From: DASWIP01 sp036397635
GTDB lineage: Bacteria > Actinomycetota > AC-67
DNA length: 29,264 nt
Direction of reading: 5' to 3'
Assembly: GCA_036397635.1 (NCBI GenBank)
Contig: DASWIP010000042.1
Coordinates: 1-29,264 of the forward strand
The position numbers were made by a program, and so were the translations under genes. Shown in pieces: positions 9,101 to 15,284 of this stretch. The first letter of the stretch is position 1. Every line of letters begins with the position of its first letter. The notes beneath the pieces were generated by a model. That model ran no database searches. It saw nothing but the letters and a program-made list of their open reading frames with translations, and was not told where the DNA came from.

Positions 9101-10008
9101 CTGGACCCCGCGAGGCAGGCCTCGGTCAGATCGGCGTCGCGCCGGCAGCTCGACGAGACGTCGGCATTGGGATTGGCGGTGTTGATGCTCAGGTGTCCCG
9201 AGGCGACCGAGACGCTTCCTCCGAACACGATGTTGCCGCCTTCGAACGTCACGTCGCCGTTGACCGTGAAGGTCGCGCAGTCGACGAAGTAGTTCCCGGC
9301 CGGGAAGATCGTTCCCGATGCCGGGGCGCAGTCGGTGGTGGTAGTGAACCCGCTCGGCGCGCCCGAGGTACCTACCAGCGCAGTGAGCTGATCGATGAAC
9401 GGTGAGGTCGCTTCCGCGCACGGCGCGATCGGGACCGGCGGCGCGCCGGCGCCGTAGGGGGTGTAGTCGGGGTAGGCGCCCTTGCAGTTCCACTCGTGGT
9501 CGGCGATCGCGCGCGTCATCCGCCCGGTCGCCCGTATCGGCGTGGGCCGCAACTGGCCGGACGCGATGTGATTGGGGTTGCACGCGTTGTTGGTCGTGGC
9601 GGGGAGGCACGCGGTCTGTCCGGGATCGAACGCGAAGGACTCGATGACGCCCCCCGGCGCGCAGGCCGCGGGATCGCCGAGGTCGAACGGCGTGCCGCAG
9701 GCCCAAGCGGTGGCGGTGCTGGTGCTGAACGAGATCGTGTACGCGGTGGTGCCGCACGAGTTGGGGTCCGCGGCCTTGGAGCCGTCAGAGTCGAGCGCGA
9801 GCCAGCCGACGCTGCCGTCTGGGTTCGCGTATGTGCGCAGGCCGGCGTTGCCGATGACCTGGAGAGCGTTACAGCCGGTCGGATCGAGCACCACGACAGC
9901 CGGCACCGGCATCACGGCGTTCACCGGCGACGTGGCGGCCGGCCCCAGGCCGCTCGCGACGATAGACAGCAGAACGAAGATGGCAGAGACGGACCGTCTC
10001 GCGCGCAT
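6196..10008 (-). CDS. large secreted protein with tandem Ig-like repeats
   Basis: A 1270-residue exported protein. The ATG at 10008 has GGGGGGTCA upstream and begins a signal peptide (RSVSAIFVLLSIVASGLGPA). Residues 35-440 form a unique region rich in Gly, Asn and Cys. It includes a beta-helix-like stretch (FTVNGDVTFEGGNIVFGG) and resembles the N-terminal parts of pilus-associated surface proteins. From about residue 450 there is one FECSLDGAVFTACTSPLEL-type domain, then about eight beta-sandwich repeats of 75-85 residues. Each begins with D-x-T-P-P or a variant (DLTPPTI, DQTPPLL, DRTPPEI, DATPPVL, DDVPPTI, DTTGPAV), and most carry SDxLSGI and DLAGN. These features are shared by OmpL47- and HYR-type extracellular repeats used in adhesion. 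No cell-wall sorting signal or C-terminal membrane helix is present, so it may be released. It lies downstream of the patatin gene on the same strand with a 130-bp gap. Confidence 0.85.
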   Translation of the reverse strand: MRARRSVSAIFVLLSIVASGLGPAATSPVNAVMPVPAVVVLDPTGCNALQVIGNAGLRTYANPDGSVGWLALDSDGSKAADPNSCGTTAYTISFSTSTATAWACGTPFDLGDPAACAPGGVIESFAFDPGQTACLPATTNNACNPNHIASGQLRPTPIRATGRMTRAIADHEWNCKGAYPDYTPYGAGAPPVPIAPCAEATSPFIDQLTALVGTSGAPSGFTTTTDCAPASGTIFPAGNYFVDCATFTVNGDVTFEGGNIVFGGSVSVASGHLSINTANPNADVSSSCRRDADLTEACLAGSSQQASFIYLRGNGSLTKAPTAALTMNHVFAYLDPINPPSTGRKVDLSFGAGVLNWTAPEQLASPAPEDAGWFFDKLALWSEASNEHRLGGAATYTLRGVLVTPGALLNYTIGSDQLLEHAQFIAFRVAVAGPGILRLQPNPASTLVVLPEPPDTTITTAPPEISTSPDASISFEASSPASTFECSLDGAVFTACTSPLELSAPEGAHDVAVRAVDPWGQPDPTPAIVMWTIDLTPPTIIATIDPAANANGWWRTDPTVTFSCTDAAAGVASCTSPVTLTTEGAGHEVTGTAVDNAGHTADHNVTGINIDQTPPLLDGTPTTAPNAAGWYNTSVTVAWTSSDALSGIDPATDPADSIIDTEGAGLVAGASVLDLAGNVTPALSAPLNIDLTAPLTSATAPGGWNNDSVQVLLAASDGLSGVAETRFRLNGGAWQTGTSILIEDEGTHLLEYQSTDFADNLEQLRSVEILIDRTPPEITHLHDPAANAAGWNNTDVLITFACSDGLSGIAACTPPQLISGEGALQLVEGTATDLAGNTATDPATVSIDKAAPVITATADRAPNAAGWYDASVLVTFSCTDALSGITSCADAILLGEGADQSAAGAATDAAGNAAGTSLDGVNIDATPPVLEATILTAAAPSGWYVEPVTIQWSCSDPLSGIDGDCPADTVVTLEGNAVAVTETVADIAGNTTTLTVSGLQIDLTPPETLAAMPDPLPSGWHSGPVQVALTATDLASGVAATWYRLDGGTDVAYMTEFVVADGGEHELEFWSTDVAGNIETPTTVTIRIDDVPPTIELLERLPEPNEMGWNAGPVTVRWSCADAETDVVEAITQTTIETEGADQTAVGVCRDLAGNETSDALGGINIDTTGPAVTIESSIIAIGAITGTASDPLSGAQGLSVVYTDVLGGEQVVTADCVACTVAGTPAVAWTAPVPSLPGVYRIRVTGTDWTGNTGDQAVVEAILLVPALP

Positions 10009-10138
10009 GGCTGACCCCCCAAGGCTCCCGATGTCCTCTCCGTTCGCCGCCCGGCGCGTAGGTTCCCTCCCTCATCCGCCGTATCTCCCGTGCCCACGGC
10101 GGACTACCCGCCGGGCGGGGAGGGCGCGAAAAGCCGGC

Positions 10139-12523
10139 CTACGTCCGGCCGAGCGCGCGCGCGAGGCGTCCCGCCGCGCGGAGCGCGCGCTCCTCTTGGA
10201 AGACGGCGTCGAGCGCCGGGCGGGCGGCCGCGTGCACCTGCTCGACCTTCGGATCGGGGTCGGTTTCCTCGAGCAGCATGCGCACGACGTGCTCGACACC
10301 GTCGAGCCGCCCCCACAGGTAGTCCTGCTCGCGCCAGGCGCGCCGGAAGAACGCGCCGAAGTGCATGATCTTGATGCCCTGGAGCTTCTCCTCGGCTGTG
10401 CTCCGCCCCATCGCGGTCGCCTCGTTGGGCGAGAACCGCACGATGCCGATCGGCTGCATCTCCCCGGCATCGCCCAGCGCGCGCAACGGATAGGTGATCG
10501 TGTCCCACAGCGGGAACGCCAGATACCGCTCGAGCAGCTCGCGCTGCACCGAGCGGGCCCAGCCCTTCGTGACCGCGTTGGCGGTCGAGTAGAACGTCCA
10601 GGTGAAGTCGTGCAGCATCCGATCCATCTCGGCGCTCAGGCGCTCGCTTATCTCTCGCAGCTCATCGGCGTGTTCGCGCGCGAACGCGCCGGCGCTGCGC
10701 TCGCCGTAGACGAAGCGGGCGATGTCCTCGGCCTTGAACAGGGTACGGATCCGCGCGGTCACGCTCGCTTCCAGTTCGTCTCCCGACGCCGCGTGCCCGA
10801 GCGTCGTGATCAGTTCGTACAGCGCGCGCTTCGCGGTGTTGAGATCGTCGCGTTTCGGGCGACCGGTGTGGGTTCCCTCGTAGAGCTTGTTGATCTTCTG
10901 GATCAGGAACCGCAGGCGGCGCTCAGAGTAGGCGAGGTCGAATGAGCGCAGGAACGCGATCTGTTCTTTCTCCAGGATGTCGCCGACCGGAAGGATCTTC
11001 TCGCGGCGCGCCCAACGCAGCCAGACCTCGCGAGTAAAGATGGCATGGTTGCTGCCGTCTGGGAAGCCGCTGACGCGCTCGGTGATCGCCGACAGTTGCC
11101 GCACCGTCGAGACCTGCTTGAGCTGGAGATAGCCCGGGTAGCCGGGACCGGCGAGCGGAGCCACGCGCTCGTGGATGGAATCGCGGTGCTGCTCGAGCGC
11201 GGATGCATCGCGCATCGTCGTGATCGCTTGTTCCAACTCCGGCCGCAATGCCCGGCCGACGGCGCGCTCGCTCCGTTCGATCACCTCACCGAGGCCGGCG
11301 ACGCGCTCGTTGAACCGTTTCACGTCCAGCAGGTCGTCCAGGATCGGCTCCTGGAGCGGGATCGTGACGAGCGCGCGCGCGATCGATCCGAGCAGGCTCG
11401 GCTCGCCCGTGCGCCGCGGCGTCGCTTGCGCGGGATGCGGCTCGATGTAGATCAGCCGGCGGCGGACCTCGCCGGCGGCCGGCCTGCGCTGGATCGCGCC
11501 GACCGCGTGGGTGAAGGGGAAGTTGTCGAGCAGCCCGCCGTCGATGAACCGCGCCTCGCCGGCGTTGGCGCCGGTGAGCGCGTAAGCCGAGAACTGCTCG
11601 GTGATGAACCGCTCCGTCCAGCCGCCGCCAAGCGCGCCGGCGGCCACGGGGATGGAGACCGGTGGGAACGCGCCGGGGAACGCCGAGGTCGCGGCGGCCG
11701 CGAAGGCGAGGTCGGGGTGATGGGTGGCGTCGAACTGGGCGCTCCCGTGGGTGAACCGCATGACCTGACGGTGCTTGGCGTCGGGGACGTGCGCGGGATG
11801 ATCGATCCAGATCTCGTACCGCTGGCCGTGGAAGTCGGTCGTGGTGACGAACAGCTCGAGCTCGTGCCCGTGCGGGAGCAGCGGGCCGTCGCTGCCCGGC
11901 ACTGCCTGGTTGCTCCCCTGGGTGTCGTCGAGCGCGTCGCGCAGCCAGCGCAAGATCAGATCGCCGCGCAACGGAGCGCGGGTCGGCGGGATCATCCGTC
12001 GCAGCTTCTTCAAGCCGGGGATGGGTCGCAGCAACTGGCCGACCAGGCCGGCCGCGCGCGGCAGCGCGACCTCGAATGGCAGCCACAACGCGAGGCGGAA
12101 GCCACGCCACCCCGCCAGCCTGGTGATGCTGCCCTTGTCCATCCATAGGTCGCGCAGGGGCGCGAGCGAGCGGTTGGCCGCGATGGCCTTGGCGAGGAAC
12201 ACGCCGTTGATACCGCCGGCCGAGGTCCCCGAGATCACGTCGACGACGACCTTGCGGCGGATGCCGTCGCGCGCGCGCAGATCGTGCAGGATGTTCCAGT
12301 AGGTGTGCTCGGTGGTCGCGGTGTCGAACGGGTTGGTCTCTTGATCCCGCTCGAAAGCGGTCGAGGCGATCACGACCTTGGCGATCTCGCGCACGACGCC
12401 GTACATGTAGATCGCAAGCGAGAGGCCGCCGTAGCAAACGACACCCAGCCGCAGCTGCTTCTCGTCCGGCTCGCGAGCAGTCGGGGTTTCGGTCGGCGGC
12501 TCGTAGCGTTGCTCCAGACGCAT
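10139..12523 (-). CDS. patatin-like phospholipase family protein (DUF3376 type)
   Basis: A cytoplasmic 794-residue protein with a patatin Ser-Asp catalytic dyad, expected to act as a lipid acyl hydrolase. The glycine-rich oxyanion region is LRLGVVCYGGLSLAIYMYGV (25-44). The nucleophile elbow is ISGTSAGGINGVFLAKA with Ser101. The block ATSAFPGAFPPV lies at 278-289, and the catalytic aspartate is in IDGGLLDNFPF (Asp328). The remaining 400 or so residues are largely helical and match the actinobacterial patatin-related family with a DUF3376 C-terminus, including charged segments near YLAFPLWDTITYPLRALGD. The ATG at 12523 has AAGGGGGAGCC in front. There is no signal peptide. A good promoter lies at 12571-12600. 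Substrate is unknown. Confidence 0.88.
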   Translation of the reverse strand: MRLEQRYEPPTETPTAREPDEKQLRLGVVCYGGLSLAIYMYGVVREIAKVVIASTAFERDQETNPFDTATTEHTYWNILHDLRARDGIRRKVVVDVISGTSAGGINGVFLAKAIAANRSLAPLRDLWMDKGSITRLAGWRGFRLALWLPFEVALPRAAGLVGQLLRPIPGLKKLRRMIPPTRAPLRGDLILRWLRDALDDTQGSNQAVPGSDGPLLPHGHELELFVTTTDFHGQRYEIWIDHPAHVPDAKHRQVMRFTHGSAQFDATHHPDLAFAAAATSAFPGAFPPVSIPVAAGALGGGWTERFITEQFSAYALTGANAGEARFIDGGLLDNFPFTHAVGAIQRRPAAGEVRRRLIYIEPHPAQATPRRTGEPSLLGSIARALVTIPLQEPILDDLLDVKRFNERVAGLGEVIERSERAVGRALRPELEQAITTMRDASALEQHRDSIHERVAPLAGPGYPGYLQLKQVSTVRQLSAITERVSGFPDGSNHAIFTREVWLRWARREKILPVGDILEKEQIAFLRSFDLAYSERRLRFLIQKINKLYEGTHTGRPKRDDLNTAKRALYELITTLGHAASGDELEASVTARIRTLFKAEDIARFVYGERSAGAFAREHADELREISERLSAEMDRMLHDFTWTFYSTANAVTKGWARSVQRELLERYLAFPLWDTITYPLRALGDAGEMQPIGIVRFSPNEATAMGRSTAEEKLQGIKIMHFGAFFRRAWREQDYLWGRLDGVEHVVRMLLEETDPDPKVEQVHAAARPALDAVFQEERALRAAGRLARALGRT

Positions 12524-12570
12524 GGCTCCCCCTTCCGGCCCGCGTCAGCCGTTTCGCTTCGGTGCAGACG

Positions 12571-12600
12571 AATCTAGAGGTGTGATGCTCGAGGGGTCAA
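12571..12600 (-). promoter_or_regulatory. sigma-70-type promoter for the patatin gene
   Basis: On the reverse strand TTGACC (12600-12595) is followed after 18 bases by TAGATT (12576-12571), about 50 bases before the patatin ATG. This is the best -35/-10 pair I found in the window. It overlaps the upstream region of the forward DUF1059-like gene. Confidence 0.55.
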
Positions 12601-12619
12601 GGAGCGGCTAAATGAGCGG

Positions 12620-12772
12620 ATGGCGTGGCAGGTGACGTGCCGGTGCGGCTGGCGGACCCACGGTGAGAAAGATGAGGTCGTCGCAGCCGTGCAAGCGCAT
12701 GGGCGCGAGGCGCACGGACTCGAAACCACCGAGGAAGAAGTGATGCAGCTCGCGGTCCCGTACGACGGTTGA
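12620..12772 (+). CDS. small DUF1059-like protein
   Basis: A 50-residue protein beginning MAWQVTCRCGWRTHGEKDEV and ending LAVPYDG. The pattern of a Cys-rich start (CRCGW), a helix with VVAAVQAHGREAHG and a second acidic helix (TTEEEVMQLAV) resembles the DUF1059 family of small soluble proteins of unknown function. Spacing from the nearest ribosome site, AAGGAG at 12599-12604, is long (15 bases). A seven-codon ORF starting at 12612 sits at better spacing and overlaps this start in another frame, so initiation may be coupled or attenuated. The stop (TGA at 12770-12772) nearly abuts the next gene, suggesting one transcript. Confidence 0.65.
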   Translation: MAWQVTCRCGWRTHGEKDEVVAAVQAHGREAHGLETTEEEVMQLAVPYDG

Positions 12773-12777
12773 CCATC

Positions 12778-13329
12778 ATGACCGGCGAGCGGCCCTCCGA
12801 TAACGTCACCGGTTTGCCTGCAGCGCTGAGCGAGCTGCCCTGGTCGGCCGAGTTCGTGATGCAGGCGATCGAGATCCTGCCGGTCGCTCTGGCAGGCCGG
12901 ACGATCGAATACTGGCGGCCGATCCACGCCGACTCGTTCGTCGTGGGCTGGCCGGCGGGCGCGCGCCCCGAGGAGATCGCGCGCGCGACGGTCGAGCAGC
13001 TCGGTCTTGATCCCGTGGTGCTTCACTCGACTTCGTGGCGTCACGGCGGCGGCGAGGTCGTGCTTACGTATCTGGCTGTCGTGACCGTGCGCACGCCGCC
13101 GGAGGAATGGCTGGCCGTGCCGGTCGCGCGCGCGGAGCTGGCGCGGGGTGATGCCACGGCGCCGCCGCCGGTCATCGGGATCGAGCAGGTCGTCGAGCAC
13201 GGGTTGCGTCACCTCGCGTGGTTGCTGCGCGAGGATCCCGCGGTTCAGCAGGGGGCGGGGGCGTGGCGTGAGCTGCTCGCGGGCTACGAGCCTGAGCCGT
13301 TCCGAGCATTCGGACCTCCGGTGGCCTGA
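12778..13329 (+). CDS. hypothetical protein, 183 aa
   Basis: I do not recognise this family. The protein is soluble, without signal or membrane segments. It has an N-terminal helix (LPWSAEFVMQAIEILPVALA), a beta-rich middle (TIEYWRPIHADSFVVGWPAG and then LHSTSWRHGGGEVVLTYLAV) and a helical C-terminus (VVEHGLRHLAWLLREDPAVQ). The alternation around residues 45-110 recalls a Nudix-like fold, but no Nudix box is present, so I do not claim that. The start could be ATG 12778 or TTG 12769. The latter overlaps the TGA of the small upstream gene (TTGA), which would couple their translation. No clear Shine-Dalgarno precedes either. Confidence 0.7.
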   Translation: MTGERPSDNVTGLPAALSELPWSAEFVMQAIEILPVALAGRTIEYWRPIHADSFVVGWPAGARPEEIARATVEQLGLDPVVLHSTSWRHGGGEVVLTYLAVVTVRTPPEEWLAVPVARAELARGDATAPPPVIGIEQVVEHGLRHLAWLLREDPAVQQGAGAWRELLAGYEPEPFRAFGPPVA

Positions 13330-13341
13330 GGCGCGCTGCGC

Positions 13342-13432
13342 CTGACCTCGGTGCCTGACCTCGGTGCCTGACCTCGGTGCCTGACCTCGGTGCCTGACCT
13401 CGGTGCCTGACCTCGGTGCCTGACCTCGCCGC
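13342..13432. repeat. 13-bp tandem repeat, seven copies
   Basis: The unit CTGACCTCGGTGC is repeated head to tail with exact 13-bp period: six perfect copies and a seventh variant ending CGCCGC. It starts 12 bases after the stop codon of the hypothetical gene and ends about 21 bases before the palindromic element. There are no spacers, so it is a minisatellite and not CRISPR. Confidence 0.97.
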
Positions 13433-13453
13433 CTGTGCGAGTTGCTCGCCTGA

Positions 13454-13667
13454 CGCTAAGGTCAACCAACCTTGCGCCGAACGGGAAGATCCGGAGGATC
13501 GGGAGGTTCGTCGCAGTGATCGCTGTCGGAAGCGCCTCCTGTTCCCCGCGTTGGGTGTCGAGTGCCGGGATCTCGTGGCCGAGCAGCTCGCCGAGGCCCC
13601 TGTCAGACATGGAGTGAGCCGATCCTCCCGTTTCTCTCGTTCACTGCAAGGTTGGTTGACCTTAGCG
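13454..13667. repeat. REP/BIME-like inverted-pair element A
   Basis: The arms at 13454-13475 and 13646-13667 are perfect 22-bp inverted copies with the core AAGGTCAACCAACCTT. Each arm is itself a hairpin with AAGGT pairing ACCTT over CAACCA. Purine-rich GAACGGGA tracts flank the arms on the inside. The 170-bp interior is unlike the interiors of the other copies. Beyond the left arm, GAGTTGCTCGCC also matches the outer flank of the other copies, so the family consensus is longer than the core. The element sits between two rightward genes. Confidence 0.85.
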
Positions 13668-13859
13668 CCCGTGAACAAACCGCGGCCGGACCCAGGTCCC
13701 GTGAACGAACCAAAGGGTTCACCCACGCTCCCGCGCTGAAGAGGAGCGCTGAAAGAGGAGAATGGAGCATTCGCGGCGAATGTGCCCAAGCGATATCGGC
13801 CGGCCCGGGGGGAGCCGTCGCTGGGAGATCCCGGACCATGTCCATTGAAGGGGGAGGAC
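13668..13859. other. intergenic leader of the secreted-protein gene
   Basis: No gene is supported here. There is a small hairpin GAACC-AAAG-GGTTC (13707-13720) nested beside GTGAAC/GTTCAC, and two near copies of CCCGTGAAC (13668-13676 and 13698-13706). The final bases carry the ribosome site AAGGGGGAGGA for the gene starting at 13860. I could not pick a convincing promoter. Confidence 0.4.
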
Positions 13860-14453
13860 ATGAATCGATCCATGAGGCGCGGCTTCGCCGCGGTTGCGGT
13901 GGTTGCGGGGCTGGTGGTTTCGGCCCCGGGTGCCGTGCAAGCGAGTACGCAGTGTGGCCTGGTGGTCTGCGTGGACGCCGTCGCCGTCGCCGCGTGGTCG
14001 TGTACGACGACGGACAACATCATCCCGGGCCATGACCTCATAGAGTGTCGCGGCGTAGCCAACCCGACCGCGCGCGGCTACTCGCAGCAGTCGATCCCGG
14101 GGTCGCTGACCTGGTCGGGTACGACGCAGTTCAGACAGATCTACTCATTCGGAGACTACAGCTATCCGGGACCGGCAACGCCGCCGACCACCTGCACGTG
14201 GGCCGGCCTCGGTGAGGACAGCTGCGGGGGCTCGGGGCAGGAAGCGGTCTTCGCCACCAGTGGCTACATCCCGTGGGGATCATGCCTGGACACGTACTTC
14301 AACTTCGACCTGGAGGTCTCGGCGACGGTGACGGCGACGGCCAGCAAGACCCTGCCGCTCGGTCTTCCGACGATCGACAGCGCCACGGCCACGGAAGGCC
14401 TGACCGCTGCCCTCAGCGGAGTGTCCGTAACCGAACGCTGCGCGTTCCAGTAA
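13860..14453 (+). CDS. secreted protein of unknown function
   Basis: A 197-residue exported protein that I do not recognise. The ATG at 13860 is preceded at ideal spacing by GAAGGGGGAGGA. Residues 1-29 are a clear signal peptide (RRGFAAVAVVAGLVVSAPGA, cleavage near VQAS). The mature part is rich in Thr, Ser, Gly and aromatic residues, with several cysteines (TQCGLVVCVD, SCTTTD, IECRG, TTCTW, DSCGG, SCLDTY, ERCAF), suggesting a disulfide-stabilised beta fold. It has its own strong terminator 20 bp after the stop, so it is probably a single-gene transcript. Confidence 0.8.
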   Translation: MNRSMRRGFAAVAVVAGLVVSAPGAVQASTQCGLVVCVDAVAVAAWSCTTTDNIIPGHDLIECRGVANPTARGYSQQSIPGSLTWSGTTQFRQIYSFGDYSYPGPATPPTTCTWAGLGEDSCGGSGQEAVFATSGYIPWGSCLDTYFNFDLEVSATVTATASKTLPLGLPTIDSATATEGLTAALSGVSVTERCAFQ

Positions 14454-14473
14454 GCACCGCTTAGCGACACAGG

Positions 14474-14503
14474 AAGGGGCCCGTCGGGGCCCCTTTCTCC
14501 TTC
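14474..14503 (+). terminator. rho-independent terminator
   Basis: The stem AAGGGGCCC pairs with GGGCCCCTT around GTCG and is followed by a pyrimidine tract TCTCCTT. It lies 20 bases after the stop of the secreted-protein gene and before the ABC operon. It is the clearest intrinsic terminator in the window. Confidence 0.85.
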
Positions 14504-14609
14504 GGACATCTCGGACCGGACGCGCATCGAGAGCGACGTGCCGGGCGGCGAGCCCGCGACGCGCGGCGTATCGTGTGCGACGGCACCAGAGGATGGGGAG
14601 GAGACGGAG

Positions 14610-15284
14610 ATGGAGCCGATCGTGTCGGCGCGCGGCGTTCGGAAGGTCTATCGCAACGGCGCCGAGGTCGAGGCCCTGAAAGGCATCGACTTCACGATCG
14701 AGCAGGGTGAGATGGTCGCGATCGTCGGCCCGTCGGGTTCGGGCAAGACGACGCTGCTCAACTGTCTGGCGGGCCTCGAGCACATCGACGCAGGCGAGAT
14801 CCACGTCGACGGCAAGGATCTCGCGGCGATGGCCGACAACGCGCGCACCGACCACCGCGCGCACAGCATGGGTTTCGTGTTCCAGGCCTTCAACCTCCTG
14901 CCCGTCCTCACCGCGGTCGAGAACACCGAGATCCCGATGCTGCTGATCGGCGCGAGCGCGAAGCAAGCGCGCGCCCGAGCGCTTGAGACGCTCGAGTTGG
15001 TCGGCCTCGGCGCGCGCGGCGATCACCGTCCCGATCAGCTCTCCGGGGGCGAGCAGCAACGCGTCGCGGTCGCGCGCGCGCTCGTGCACGAGCCGGCGAT
15101 CGTCTGGGCCGACGAGCCGACCGGCAACCTCGACACCGAATCGACCGAGGCGATCATGTCGCTGCTCGAGAAGCTCAACGCCGGCGGCCAAACGATCGCG
15201 ATGGTGACCCACAACATGGGGATCGCGAAGCGAGCTGCTCGCATGGTACGCATGCGCGACGGCCTGATCGAAGACGGCGTCTGA
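14610..15284 (+). CDS. ABC transporter ATP-binding protein (MacB/LolD type)
   Basis: A 224-residue ATPase that powers the FtsX-type permease encoded next to it. Walker A is GPSGSGKT, the Q-loop is FQAFNLLPVLTAVEN, the signature is LSGGEQQRVAVARAL, Walker B is AIVWADEP, the D-loop is GNLDTES and the switch histidine is MVTHNMG. The sequence type matches the MacB/LolD branch, which works by mechanotransmission and moves lipoproteins, peptides or drugs from the outer leaflet rather than through a channel. The ATG at 14610 follows GGGGAGGAGACGGAG. A TATCGT box at 14569-14574 may be its -10. Its stop overlaps the permease start by ATGA, so the two are translationally coupled. Substrate is unknown. 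Confidence 0.95.
   Translation: MEPIVSARGVRKVYRNGAEVEALKGIDFTIEQGEMVAIVGPSGSGKTTLLNCLAGLEHIDAGEIHVDGKDLAAMADNARTDHRAHSMGFVFQAFNLLPVLTAVENTEIPMLLIGASAKQARARALETLELVGLGARGDHRPDQLSGGEQQRVAVARALVHEPAIVWADEPTGNLDTESTEAIMSLLEKLNAGGQTIAMVTHNMGIAKRAARMVRMRDGLIEDGV

Noticed and set aside
13342..13432. CRISPR-like array
   Set aside because: The 13-bp units are directly abutting with no spacers and no cas gene nearby.
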